Source: Cliona cf. orientalis
Lineage: Eukaryota; Porifera; Demospongiae; Clionaida; Clionaidae
DNA length: 64,000 bases
Reading direction: 5' to 3'
Assembly: GCA_963930775.1 (NCBI GenBank)
Contig: OZ005703.1
Span: 3,472,001-3,536,000, forward strand
The notes beneath the pieces are model-generated. The model worked only from the letters and a program-made list of their open reading frames with translations. It was not told the DNA's origin and did not search any database. Position 1 is the first letter of the stretch. Each line of letters opens with the position of its first letter. A program made the position numbers and the translations under genes. This document shows, piece by piece, positions 46,701-56,714 of the stretch.

Positions 46701-49700
46701 TCAATCACATGACTTCACCGTGGCAACACTGTATGAGCATGCGCATTATATGACAAAATGGCTAATCAGACACACCCACTCGTAAAATGCGTTGTACACA
46801 CCCAATTAAATTGCTTTGTACACACCCATAATTAAATCACTATCCTGATAACACAAAATGAGCGTGCCACAGACGTGCGCACTCCAAAATGGAGTGGATT
46901 TATACTCGAACTAAGGTGAGCGGTCATAGTAGTCTCGAGTTGGCCCAGGAAGACAGAAAGAAAGAAAGAAACACTGACAAATGGCTATTTTTTTGAACAT
47001 CTGGTTCTGGCATATACAATTGAGTTGATGGATGATCTTGGTCTTGTTAGATAGATACTTTGCTGTAGATTCTGATTTTGACACTTAGAAAGCTCACAAA
47101 GTTACCAGTTTTGAGATATTTGGATTTTTGTAATGGATTACATATATGGAGTATCCGTGCCATCCCTACTTATAGAGTCTACCGACTCTATGATAGTGCA
47201 AGTTAGCAGGGAATTTGAACCTAGCATAATCTGGCTCCTTCAGTAGGTATGCACACAGAGTGAGACAGTATTAGTGGGTACTTTTCAGGCAATACATACC
47301 AGTTTTCCACTAGGTGAAGGACTCCTGTGATCTATTTTACTCTGCAGGACCTGTGAGAGAATCTCAATGAGTTCTTCATGGTCCTCTTCAGAGCAAGAAG
47401 TAGCATCCTTTCTCAATCTGGCTGCTATGACGCCAAGGTGCTCTAGGGATGTCAGACGGAGGCTCTGCTCATTGCTACGGTTACTGAACGAATGAACCTA
47501 TAGAAGCAATATCAATTGTATGGATACATTGCATCTATATCCCCATACGAATTTAGCACTCTTAGTGATACAGGTAGTATTGTATTCACATGGTATATCA
47601 AATGATACAGAACCCACAATATTGGATACCTTTATTCAGTATAGCACTACATAACATAGTATGTGGACTACAAAAGAATGAGTGTACATGAATAGCATAA
47701 ATCACTCATATGCATATCCATTAATTTTCATTAACTTACCAGCAATATTCCCAGAAGGGTCAGCAGCACTTCAGAGGCAGGCCACTCAGGCAGGTTCAGA
47801 GTTGTAAGAAGATCTTGGACAAAATTTTCAAAAAGTGGTCTAAAATCATCCTCATCTTTGCCACTACCACACCTACAAGAGTAAATATATACATACACAT
47901 TAATATATTTTATGGACATAATGTTATTGAGATCTACTTCTTCAGGAATTTAGAGAGAAAGTTGTTTCCAGTAGATAAAGCTAAATCATAACTTGTGGTC
48001 ATCTGAAAATGAGCATCAGGCTACAGAAAATAAAATGAATATATTATTGTGCAGAATACACTATTGTATCTACATTTAAAGTACATGTATGCATTCTCAC
48101 CTTCTTTTCCTTCTGCTGATCATCTTGTTCTTCAGAGGTTGTCTCACTAGTAGTATTCTTTGCTGGTGTCACGATGCACTGGATCAGCTGCAGCACAAGA
48201 GCTGTCAGCATCTGAATGTGTTGACCATTGTACAACCTGCATTAACAAACTCAATAATATTCAGCTCACAGGCATGGAGTTTGTTTTAATAGCCATCTAT
48301 TGTAGCCTCCTCCCTAAGCCACTCCCAGGTTTTCAGTGTTATGTATAGAAAAATGGTGTGGCCAAGAGATGTAGCTACATGTACATGTACATGTATGTCC
48401 GTCCATCTACTGTACCAAGGCCTAGAGCTTACATACTGTATATAAGTTGTAACTCGCACATACATAATTATATGTACATGTATATACATTTACCATTCTC
48501 TAAGCACAAAAATACACTTGCATATACATGTACCGTATTTCTTCTAAAAATTCGGCATGAAAATAATATTGCTTTAGCTTCGCCGAATTTTAGCGGTTAA
48601 TATTCAATATTCTGTCTGCGTGCGCATTCTATTCCCGTTTATAGCATATACATGTGACGACCTTTGCCGAAAATTAGAGACTTTTTTCAATCATTCGGTA
48701 AAGGGTGCCGAATAATTAGAAGGGCCGAATTTTTAGAAGAAATACGGTACGTGCATTCTATTCTGTACATGTATATGCACATGTGTGTGAGTAGTATACT
48801 GTTCAACAACTAACTTGAAGCTCCTTAGATTTCTCTTTGTGGTAGGCAGCCTTCTAAGGGAGGCAAAGATGTCTTCCAGGATCAGATCTCGATGCTTCTC
48901 ATAGCGTGAAAAGACCTGTGATGAAGAAATATAAATCAAAGTAGCAATAGTGATGAGATAGGATCACTTACAGCCCTCACTAGACGAAGGGCACTAAGCT
49001 GCAGTAGGTTGATGTTCTCCACAAAGAAAGGATAAGTACCCAGAGAGGATAGCTGAGGGAACAGTGGATTTATTCACATAAAAAAAAAACAATCATAGTT
49101 TCAAATTAACAGAGTGATACATGTAGTTACATGTGCATATCAACACACACCATCAATAGAATTGTATCGGTGAGAGGTTGTGTCTCTACAAGTAGTGCAA
49201 TATTCTCCAAGACTTCAGTCATTTTGTGGTAAACTGCCTGGGCCTCCTTGCTTGCAGACTGATTACCAGCCCGTCGCTTCTGTCTAGATAGGGCTCCTCC
49301 CACTGTACAACAACAAATACACACAACCAGATAAGAGCCGTTATGCCAGTGGTCCAATCTTCCACAAGAATACCTTTATTTTCAGCTCTGTATACTGGAT
49401 CAAACTGTGGGTAGATATTGGATTCCAGATGATACTTTGTGAGGGTAATGATCTGCTCAATGGACTCCTCTAAGTGAACATTTTTAGGCATGTTGGAAGC
49501 AGTTGTAATGTGCAATATTATCAGCGCTGCATCAGCTGAACGAAGAATTCTCTCCTTGGCTATATCCCTCCACACTTTGGGATCACAATCCATTTCATCC
49601 TGAAGTTAAAATGTGTGCATGCATGTTGCTAACGGCATCCAGTGCCACTACAGAAAACACCTCGTTAATTAATGTAACAATTACCACATCCCTAGTAGCT

Positions 49701-52700
49701 TCATTATATACCGCATTTATTCGAATAGAGGCCACACCTCGATTAGTAGCCGCACATGGAGCTCTGTGAAAGAAATAGTAGCTGCCCTCAAATAGTAGCC
49801 GCACGCATGCACGAACACAATTAAGTGGCGTGGTCACGATCACAAGCGCTAGTTCGAGGCAAAAATATGGCAGAAAAGGTCCTTGGCTTGGTTCTGCTGT
49901 TGTTGATCAATCATCTATCTCGAATATTCGAAAATCAGTCCTGAAAATAGAGTCTATTGTGTCAATATCACCAAAAGGTGTCGCTCCAAATTAATAAAAA
50001 CCATCCTCGAATAAGAGCTGCCCTCAATCAGTAGCCGCACTCCAACAAGGCTGAAATCAATAGTAGCCGCGGCTAGTATTCGAATAAATACGGTAATATG
50101 GTAAAGGGTCACTATGTGTACATTGTAAGTAGCATATGCAATGTTACATAATCGTCAAATGCTTTAAAGTGGCACAACTTGAAATGAAAACAGATGACAA
50201 ACTTTAAAATATTTATAGAACCATTTTTCATATTCACCTGTATCTGTACCAAATTTCACGATTAGATACCCTTACTGGGCAAAATAATATCGTTTGTTTC
50301 AGAAGAGTGAATTGCTACTAGGGATATAACTTACAGATGCAGAGGTGAGACTTAGATTAGCAGTGTCCAGTAGATGCTTATCCATCACTCCTATTAACTG
50401 CACTAAATTGTCCACTGATACCTGCAATGCAGAACACATGATAGTCTTAATACAACTAAATTATTAGCACCCTACCATGTGGAGAATGCCCATCTGCTTG
50501 AGACTTGCAACATGAGATAGGATGGCCATCACTCCACTTCGCTCAAGGAGGTTATCTGCAATAAGGCTTCTATCACAAAACCATCACCACCACCTCTACA
50601 TGCATTTGCAAACAATGCAAACACACCTAGGCAAATTTCCAGCCACCAGAGGGGAGTGGAACTTAATTGGGGTGCATTGATTGTGCACATAAATAACCCA
50701 ATTTAGAAATAGCTATTGAGAATCCTGCTATCTGATTGGTTAAAATAGTGCACTGTTGAGCTGGTAGTGACAGAGAGCTGTTTAGGCTCTAGAGTTTGTT
50801 GCTAACTCACAGTTCTTGTTCTAATTAGCTTTGACTTGTCCTTTTGAACTTTCTTGCTGTCATGGTCAGTGGCACAGGCAGAGAAAAAGTCTGCACTACA
50901 AGGCTCACCTTATTGCCTCCACGAAGAGGAATGGGCTGCGTGTTTCGAAAGGCCTGCTGAGCAGGCGCTGGCCAACAGAATCTATACTCTTTAGAGACCC
51001 TCAGGCCCTTAGTAGCACCCTCACTGCACTTGGAATGTTACAGCCTCAGCCCTTCGGGTCTCTAAATCACATAGATCCCTCGGATTCAGTATTTATAGAT
51101 AGATCTTGCAACTACTACAGCCATGGTAAGTTAATTCAATAGATCTTTGTAACTCTGCTATCTAAAAGCCAAGCATACATGTAGTATTCACATTATTTGC
51201 TTAAGTATAAATACATGTATACTGAGCAGTATATGTAGCTACAAAGTGGTTCCAAGCTGACAGCAATGTCATGTAAGTACCTCAGCAACTATAGCAGGCA
51301 GGCTTTCGTACATGAGCCCACTACATACATTTAGATCCTACTTGTAACAAATACAGTGATCTGATTGGTTAAACTAAAGTAGCTATCCTTCATAAAAAAA
51401 CCTTGTAAGCCCCATAAAAGACCTTGTAAGCTCCATAAAAAACCTGGTAAATTTTGTTAGCCTATGGCTAGTTTGTTGCTAGGCAGTTGTTTATAGACAA
51501 AGCTATTGGGCATTGTTGCTAGGATCTAAAGTAGTTAGACACTGTTTAGTCAGTTTCTACGTGATTTAGAATACCTCAGGGCTCAGTAGAACCCTCGCTT
51601 CACTCGGGATTCTACACAGAGCCCTTCTGTCTTCTAAATCACATAGAAACCTCCTAAACAGTGTCTAACTATTATGTAAAACAGAAGGCTTGCAGGTCCA
51701 AAGTATAGCAAGGCCTCGCTAACTAATGATGGTAGTCTTGCTTGTTATATGTATCTACACAAACGCGGCACTTACATGTATGTACAGAGTGTTTTACCTT
51801 CAGAAATGACTTGGTCAAACAATGATTCCAGTATATCAGTGAATCTCTGAAGATTAGCCATCTTGGTGGGATCTACAAACATTACATGAAGAAAATATAA
51901 TATGTGAGCGGATTTGAGAAAAGGGCCCACTTCGCGCATTTCCCGAAATTTCGTTTTAAATCGCGCATAACTTCTGAACTGTAGTAGCTATGAGCTTCAG
52001 ACTTGGAGCAAACATTCTTCAGTCATTAGTCAACACTCGCTGTAAATTTCGCGCCCCGCCCACATCTGGTGTGGGCGTGGCGCCCGCGCGTATCGATCGC
52101 GTTCGAAATCGGCCGTTTTATGCCTCACTTCAAGCGTTCAGTGCTTTGGACAGGAGCTTTGCCAGACTCTCTAACGTTGGATATATTTAGTAGAAGGCCT
52201 GATCTGCTTACAAACCAAGCGAGAAGCCTAAGGCTCTTATAGTTTTTGTGTGGTGACAGCTTGAAAAGTGCCAAAAATTCGCGTTTTGCGCGAAGTGGGC
52301 CCTTTTCTCAAATCCGCTCACATATAGTAACAAAATTGTAAAATGTTTGCATGGTTATAGCATATGCATGTATCAGGAATTCCATACAGTAACATGGGCC
52401 ACAACATAAAAATCTTATAGTATTCAGAGTAAATAACGAATTTTATTTCATGAATCTCCTCATAGCACTAACATCAACTATCAACATATGAATGGACCAC
52501 ATAACAGATGACAGCTGAAGTTTGTATTGTAATAAAGTTTATCACATTTGTACTTTCTTGTGATTTATGGCGATATCTATGCATTGGTGGGCGTTATGCC
52601 TCAGTATCGATCAACAAGTAAATTCACTATAATGTTCTAGGTTTGTACAGGGCACTAACAATAGTAAAATGTCATGTACAATGTATGTCTGCACTCGTAC

Positions 52701-55700
52701 ATACCTCCGCTCTGCCGGGCATGCTTTTTCTTCTTCTTGTGCACTACGTGTACACAATGACATAATTAATTACTAAATTATTATGATCAAAAATTCCACC
52801 TTTTGGAGGTTTTTCTCCTGGCACAACTTGGTCTGCTCTTACGTTGACAGCACCATGATACTGACCACCCTCTGTTGCAGTTTGGAATAAACAATAAAAT
52901 TAATGCTAGAGTTGGCTTAAAGGGAGGAGGGGATGCTTTTGTCCTAGTCCCCATGGATAGGTACAGAAATGCTGTTTTCCCCCTGGATTAGAAATAAACT
53001 CTTGAAGTGAATTACTCACTCACCATTTCCAAGAACATCATAAGGAACATCACTATGAGCAGCTGGGTACATTGTGTTGAAAGAGGATCTTTGATGGCCG
53101 TGTCCAAGTGATCCCCTCAGCTTAGATCGTGGTACTTGTACAGTCATCATAGACTCTGGTGGGCTTGACGGCTCTGACAGACGACTCCTTCCAATTGATA
53201 CTTTCAATGCACTTCCTCCCTTCTGCTTAGGTCTTGGTGGCTTTCTCGGCTTTACTTGAGTTTCACCTACACATACATGTACATGTACATGTACATGCAA
53301 AAATTAAAGGCATTGTGCCACGATATAAGGGCTATTTTTAGTAAATTAGTGTCACACGTGATGTAACCGCGCCCATTAGATTGAAATCTGGCAGCCACTT
53401 TTCAATCAATGGTTATAGTTCGCGGTAGCAGAACGCGATCGGTCCAAGAAAGGCTCAATTGTTGGAGCTGGAAGGTCTTCAGCTAGCGGAAGAAGGTAAG
53501 AGATCTATCAGAAGGACGGGCGAGAGTCGGCTGTGCCAGAGTAGAGATATTTTTATCTAGCTAGATCTACCACGTGCAAGGTAGTATACCACGAGTAGAT
53601 TTACCTTTAGCGAGCGAGAGTAGGTCGAAAAGTAGACAGAGATACCAGTCCTCTAGCAGCGCCACCAGTAGCTAAGTCCTTTCCTTGTCTTTCGATGGGT
53701 TCTGGCGTCCACGGGGAGTGCGCGACAATATTTTGTATGTGCGCTATTTTTGACAACGCGAGTCCGTATACTAGATCTAAATTTAGTAACAATCACCACT
53801 TATATCGTGACACAATGCCTTTAAGGAGAGTATTTACATGTATAGGGTAAATATCCAGCCTGCACAATATTACTTTCTAGGGATCATGTGCTGCTGCAGC
53901 AGTGAACACAGCATTCACTTACCATATAGCAGAAAATCTTGGTGAGGTTTTTAGATTTGGAAAACTGGGTGAAGATCCCCAAATCAAAAAACTCACCAAT
54001 CACTTATACATACTACATGCACACATAATTTATTATGGTCACCAGGTAATAAGCAATTCACAGTAAGTTAAAATTGTTGGTAACTGTACTGCGTGTACCT
54101 GAACTGGAAGAGGAGAGTCGTCTTCTTTTTGGTTTGTGGATAATTTTCTGAAGAGCAGCATCACTCTGTGAAGATGGATCTACAGATCTTTGCTTCCGTT
54201 TCTTCTTCTTCTTTCTAGGCTCATCATTTTCAATACCCACACCTGAAATTAATGTCAGGGATTATTAAGGACCCATTTCCTTCCAATTGGGCAATTGCTA
54301 TAAATTTTGTAAGGCAATTAGGGGTCGAGATTTTTTTTTACTTTTTCAGGGGTTCCCTACACACTAGCCCCAGCCATTTTTGTCATAGTTTCCTTCACAA
54401 ATGCCTTTAAGGTTAGCACCAGCTGGCGATATCTTTAAGAAAATGGCTGTAAGCTTCGGAAACCTTGCTTTTTATTTTCTGTATGGGCGATCTGGGTATA
54501 CATGGGTAGAGACTTCAAATTTGCAGAAACAATAGTTTACAGGTTGTAGTTTGTATTACTGGCCTAACTCAAAATCAGTCGTCAGTGCATTATACATGTA
54601 CGTGTACTTGGTTTGTCATGGAGGGTCACATACATGTATAATTATTTATGTATAATAATTATTATGCAGAAACTCTAAAATTGCAGTTTTCCTGTATCAT
54701 ATCTTACACACATGTACCTTGAGTGGCCTGTAGAGGTACGACTGCATCTTGAACAGGATAACCACTGCTTCTTATTGGACTCTTGTATTGAGCTACAGTA
54801 ACAGTTACATGCAGATAAGGGCAGGCATATTATGATTATTTATTGTCATAAATAAGGTGGTGATATCAAACTGAAATTTACTGAGATCTAGCTTCTCCAA
54901 TCTGACAACAGGCTGTGGAAATAGATCGTGAGACACCAAGGCATTGATGAGGGGTGGAGCCTTCATGGAGGATGCCAAGGGAACAGTCTGACAGGGCTCT
55001 TTAAATTCCCTAAAATGAAAAAAATAGTACTTGTGTACAAATGATCTGAAAACTTACAAAAAGCCCATGTCCACTGCAAGTAATGTTTCAGTGATTTTAG
55101 AGCAAACAGTTGAGCTGGTACTGTCAAGCAGCCTCTTAGTGTCAGCACTGAGCTTCTTGGCAGCTCCAAGTATAGACTCCTCAGTTGGAGTTGGCAAGGC
55201 AACAGGGAGAGGAAGATCAGCCAGAACTACATGCATATGGAAACGGATGCAAAACAACTACAATAAGTAGCATAGACTCCAGGAAAGTCACTAGAGCAAA
55301 ATCAAAGAGCAATGCAGTGGTTAAACGTTAAAGGGCATTTGTGGGCACTCTACTGCTCTTTAGTGACTTCCCTGGACTCAAGTTATTAAGTGCATGCGCC
55401 AAACTCTATAGGAAATGTGGCATACTAAACGACCTTTTCCATAGTGGATCCAACTGTACCCTATTGCAGAGTTGAATTGTGGTATACACCCATTGCACGT
55501 GACGTCAGCGCACGCAGTGGGCCACCCTGGAGGACAACTGGAGCCGTTTTCTATGGCGAAGATGTACAGAGGCTGCCTTTACCGCTCGTTTGCGAACAAG
55601 GTAAGCATCCATTTTTCTCGTGGTTTGACGTGCTTCGAAATACAATTTAGTTGGCTGGCGTCCATGCACAACGATAGAGCAATAGCACCATTTAGCGCTC

Positions 55701-55960
55701 ACTAGTACAAGTTTATACTGACGCTTGTATTCCAACATGGCAGCCGTTGGAGGACAATTTATGGAGTTTTACGGATTTTTCTTGTATGTGCAATGGGTCT
55801 ATACCCAGAAGCTAGCCCACTGTAATTGCACCCCCCCCCCCTCAAAAGTATCCCCCTAACATTCTTACCATACACTATCATGTACCTCCTTACCATCTGC
55901 GAGAGGAACTGCTCCCACAAGGCTTGTGAACTGGTCACGGTATACACCAGCTGAGTCCAT
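28492..55960 (-). CDS. NIPBL: NIPBL / SCC2 / Nipped-B cohesin loader, complete, 46 coding exons
   Basis: Forty-six exons with GT-AG borders join in consistent phase to 5,469 nt, or 1,822 residues plus stop. Exon coordinates are given in the four part entries that follow. With MAU2/SCC4 the protein loads cohesin on chromatin and stimulates its ATPase for loop extrusion. The N-terminus has the MAU2-binding-type segment (LADLPLPVALPTP). A charged, disordered stretch follows, then HEAT repeats that align with human NIPBL block by block: RPLFENFVQDLL, VREAAVDLVGRFVLSRP, RKRVIKILKDIC, PLMEHPSESFLA, LADNLAYFPYNTQEEPLF, SPTESSKAYDKAVSRK. It is shorter than human NIPBL (about 2,800), mostly in the disordered region. 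Its C-terminus is a short acidic tail, not the vertebrate end. The start ATG (55960) has an in-frame stop upstream and is divergent to a WDR18-like gene 294 bp away. Confidence 0.95.
30372..30662. mobile_element. MITE family Z, copy 2, right end missing
   Basis: Starts CCATAGAATCCCGCGATTATGC and contains the GCGCATAAGCCTCC and GTATAAGCCCCC words and the family core. It ends at gcatataagctcg without the terminal repeat. Lies in NIPBL intron 42. Confidence 0.75.
31894..32247. mobile_element. 354-bp MITE with TAA target duplication (family S)
   Basis: Terminal inverted repeats of about 38 bp begin TGCACCTGTCAATGG and end CCATTGACAGGTGCA, flanked by TAA on both sides. TAA duplications fit PIF/Harbinger. 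The interior repeats the word AGGGGATTTGA. Lies in NIPBL intron 42. Confidence 0.85.
35188..35604. mobile_element. MITE family Z, copy 3, complete
   Basis: 417 bp with ends CCATAGAATCCTGCGGTTACGC and GCGTAATCGCAGGATTCTATGG, flanked by TA. It is the best full-length copy of the family and lies in NIPBL intron 32. Confidence 0.88.
35760..37054. mobile_element. Repeat family G, copy 1, with palindromic right part
   Basis: The left end AAGTAGGGATGGC is next to an atagagtcggtagactctat hairpin; the right end is TGCCATCCCTACTT. The right 0.37 kb (36725..37091) is itself a hairpin with arms over 100 bp. Copies are at 42168..43953 and 46307..47171. Lies in NIPBL intron 32. Confidence 0.75.
37229..41929 (-). 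CDS. NIPBL: NIPBL exons 20-32: central HEAT hook
   Basis: Exons 41843..41929, 41414..41746, 41256..41354, 40876..41022, 40384..40518, 39243..39347, 39137..39184, 38825..38930, 38630..38763, 38440..38580, 38014..38107, 37806..37954, 37229..37319, encoding about residues 764-1319. Conserved blocks: FARDFYIGQWLYDTQLDLEK, STLVREAAVDLVGRFVLSRP, DEEGIK, ELWFTAPPEGQ, EYEWFEQLLEQ, HHATTLHPYLSS, LECLGAIVNNVT, RAALLRSLFSVGVVCKFFD. Intron 19 upstream is 5.4 kb of repeats. Exon 25 uses the weaker donor GTCAGT. Confidence 0.95.
39378..39782. mobile_element. MITE family D, copy 2, diverged, with extra interior
   Basis: Ends tatagccggaaaatctggcg and caccaaattttctggctata. It carries the family word CCGCCAAATT near both ends but holds about 200 bp of unrelated interior absent from the copy at 44449..44664. 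Lies in NIPBL intron 24. Confidence 0.7.
39811..40016. mobile_element. MITE family E, copy 1, complete
   Basis: 206 bp, TA-flanked, ends CCGTAGGTCGGGTTTTAATTG and CAATTAAAACCTGTCCACGG. The word AATTGCGA is repeated at least five times in both orientations. The core reads ggtacggggtcgtcc. Confidence 0.88.
42168..43953. mobile_element. Repeat family G, copy 2, carrying nested family B
   Basis: Same layout as copy 1: AAGTAGGGATGGCAC at the left, a terminal hairpin at about 43610..43990, and TGCCATCCCTACTT at the right. The family B element lies inside it. NIPBL intron 19. Confidence 0.72.
42863..43456. mobile_element. MITE family B, copy 2
   Basis: Closely similar to 14613..15198 along its length. 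Starts TA-CCGTATACTTTCTAATATAG. The right end is slightly decayed (attagaacacatacg). Confidence 0.87.
44007..44330. mobile_element. MITE family C, copy 1, right end decayed
   Basis: Starts TA-CCGTATTTATTCGAATACTAG and contains repeated GGCTACTA / TAGTAGCC words. Related to 49711..50093 in inverse orientation. Confidence 0.75.
44449..44664. mobile_element. MITE family D, copy 1, complete
   Basis: 216 bp, TA-flanked, ends CCGTATAGCCGGAAAATTTGG and CCAATATTTCCGGCTATACGG. The word CCGCCAAATTAA and its complement occur at least eight times. The core reads gtggcgaccccgtacc. Confidence 0.9.
44879..45054. mobile_element. MITE family A, copy 3 (inverse orientation)
   Basis: 176 bp, TA-flanked, ends CCGTAAATCGCGAATATTTCG and CGAAATATTCGCAATTTACGG, core acgaccctgtacc. 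Lies in NIPBL intron 19. Confidence 0.88.
45333..45750 (+). repeat. Repeat family H, copy 1
   Basis: Begins acgaaaaatatttttcagag and contains tatatagtccgtgtcctaac, gagaggcctgctcagcaggc and gaagcctcaagcg-like words shared with 56715, 57300 and 58115. No terminal inverted repeats or ORF found, so its class is unknown. Confidence 0.65.
45828..46291. repeat. Rearranged family Z and family E fragments
   Basis: The left part is family Z (gtagaatcccacgattacgc to gtaaggcata). A family E end (CCGTAGGATGGGTTTTAATTG to gaccccgtaccg) follows, then a family Z piece in the opposite orientation (about 46155-46231), then the opposite end of family E (CTGTAGGTCGGGTTTTAATT). The layout implies an inversion between E ends after insertion. 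Confidence 0.6.
46307..47171. mobile_element. Repeat family G, copy 3
   Basis: 865 bp bounded by AAGTAGGGATGGCA and TGCCATCCCTACTT. Inside are the atgcgcattatatgacaaaatg and ccaaaatggagtggattta segments, inverted relative to 42168..42600. The atagagtctaccgactctat hairpin follows on the right. Confidence 0.75.
47300..51872 (-). CDS. NIPBL: NIPBL exons 9-19: first HEAT repeats
   Basis: Exons 51798..51872, 50476..50555, 50335..50421, 49374..49599, 49151..49302, 48972..49052, 48815..48915, 48101..48236, 47938..48020, 47740..47872, 47300..47497, encoding about residues 313-763. Clear human counterparts: KYHLESNIYPQFDPVYR, GTYPFFVENINLLQLSA, VFSRYEKHRDLILEDIF, RPLFENFVQDLLTTLNLPEW and LTSLEHLGVIAARLRKDA. 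Introns 8, 9, 11 and 15 carry repeats M, I/H, C and F. Confidence 0.95.
48533..48747. mobile_element. MITE family F, copy 2, complete
   Basis: 215 bp, TA-flanked, ends CCGTATTTCTTCTAAAAATTC and GAATTTTTAGAAGAAATACGG. Word GCCGAATTTTTAG in both orientations; core atacatgtgacgacctttgcc. Lies in NIPBL intron 15. Confidence 0.9.
49711..50093. mobile_element. MITE family C, copy 2, complete
   Basis: 383 bp, TA-flanked, ends CCGCATTTATTCGAATAGAGG and CTAGTATTCGAATAAATACGG. The word TAGTAGCCGC is repeated in both halves. Lies in NIPBL intron 11. Confidence 0.85.
50870..50980 (+). repeat. Repeat family H, short fragment
   Basis: Carries the actacaaggctcacc and ttcgaaaggcctgctgagca words of family H only. 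Lies in NIPBL intron 9. A partial family I hairpin end follows at about 50985..51075. Confidence 0.55.
51325..51672. repeat. Repeat family I, copy 2
   Basis: Matches 3120..3420, including the terminal hairpin whose arms read tttctacgtgatttagaa and ttctaaatcacatagaaa. Lies in NIPBL intron 9. Confidence 0.7.
51903..52322. mobile_element. MITE family M, complete
   Basis: 420 bp, TA-flanked, with about 36-bp inverted ends beginning TGTGAGCGGATTTGAGAAAA. A truncated relative is at 59975..60150. Lies in NIPBL intron 8. Confidence 0.88.
52705..55960 (-). CDS. NIPBL: NIPBL exons 1-8: MAU2-binding N-terminus and disordered region
   Basis: Exons 55894..55960, 55058..55226, 54882..55009, 54718..54792, 54099..54242, 53024..53266, 52800..52871, 52705..52743, encoding about residues 1-312. 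Exons 1-2 read FTSLVGAVPLAD then LADLPLPVALPTP, matching the human N-terminal segment LAGIASLTDLLNQLPLPSP. Exons 5, 6 and 8 are rich in Lys/Arg clusters (RKKKKKRK, PKRRRLSSSS, HKKKKKH), plausible nuclear localisation signals. Most introns here are phase 1, so exons could be skipped without frame change. Intron 5 holds MITE N (53308..53820). Confidence 0.92.
53308..53820. mobile_element. TTAA-flanked MITE (family N)
   Basis: 513 bp, flanked by TTAA, with ends AGGCATTGTGCCACGATATAAG and TATATCGTGACACAATGCCT. AGG after TTAA fits Kolobok-type ends. Lies in NIPBL intron 5. Confidence 0.8.
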
Positions 55961-56254
55961 GCCAGTATTCCAAAAAACGCCCACCTAGTTACATGCACAC
56001 AATAATAAAATTATAGCTTTGTACAATGCCATAAATCCTTTTTCCTAGCCGTACTTGTTACACTAATTCCAGTGAGACCTACAGTACACTCGATACAAGT
56101 ACAGTGGTATAAAAGTCAGACATCATCTCTTCTATGGGACCAGCTGGGATGATGGATTCAAAGGTCACACTGTGTAGCATAGCGCACGCGCATGCGCATG
56201 CACATGCATGATCTCCTATATATACCCACGTGGCTATATAAATGCAAACTGAAA
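55961..56254. promoter_or_regulatory. Bidirectional promoter region NIPBL / WDR18-like
   Basis: 294 bp between opposed ATGs. It contains a gcgcacgcgcatgcgcatgc alternating tract (56180..56200), a likely factor-binding or Z-DNA-prone site. The upstream NIPBL sequence could also act as an acceptor for a non-coding exon. Confidence 0.5.
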
Positions 56255-56539
56255 ATGAGCAGGCTTACACTGACTCCAGCAGCACGTCAAGAGAAGGAAA
56301 GTACTTCGATCAGTAGAAGATTCGAATACTGCTTCAGTTGTTACCAGAGTGCTGAACAGGTCAGCGTTTCCCTATGTGAGGTAGAAACTGGAACTGTTCG
56401 AAGAACCTATAGTTGTACCGCAGGAAGTGTGTCTAGTCGTGGTGATGGAAAGGCTGTGAACATCGCTCTACTAGGATCCACTTACTTGTTTTGTGCTCCA
56501 AGAGCTGTACCATTCATCTATGTCTGGAATCTAGCAAGG
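56255..56539 (+). CDS. WDR18-like protein, first coding exon only
   Basis: 95 codons ending in phase 0 at an AAGG|GTAAGC donor. WDR18/Ipi3 is a WD40 protein of the PELP1-TEX10-WDR18 (Rix1) complex in 60S ribosome maturation. The exon reads SVSLCEVETGTVRRTYS, then a Gly-containing linker, ALLGSTYLFCAPRAVPFIYV and WNLAR. This lines up with the first blade of human WDR18 (IVWELHSGANLLTYRG ... [25 protein letters not shown]). The ATG chosen begins MSRLTLTPAARQEK; upstream in-frame ATGs would add Met/His-rich sequence. Downstream exons were not found before the window ends, so the first intron is over 7 kb and filled with repeats, or the gene is broken. Confidence 0.6.
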
Positions 56540-56714
56540 GTAAGCAGTTTATTGTACTTGGCTGATATAATTATACTAAGGGAAGTGAACCAGTTATGAA
56601 ACATGTACCAGTTATGAAACAAAGAGCTAATTAGATCTAGTTTCACCTAAAAGTCAGTTTATAACTCACTGTTTCATAACTGGAATTGTTTCATAACTGG
56701 TTCATTTTCCTTGT

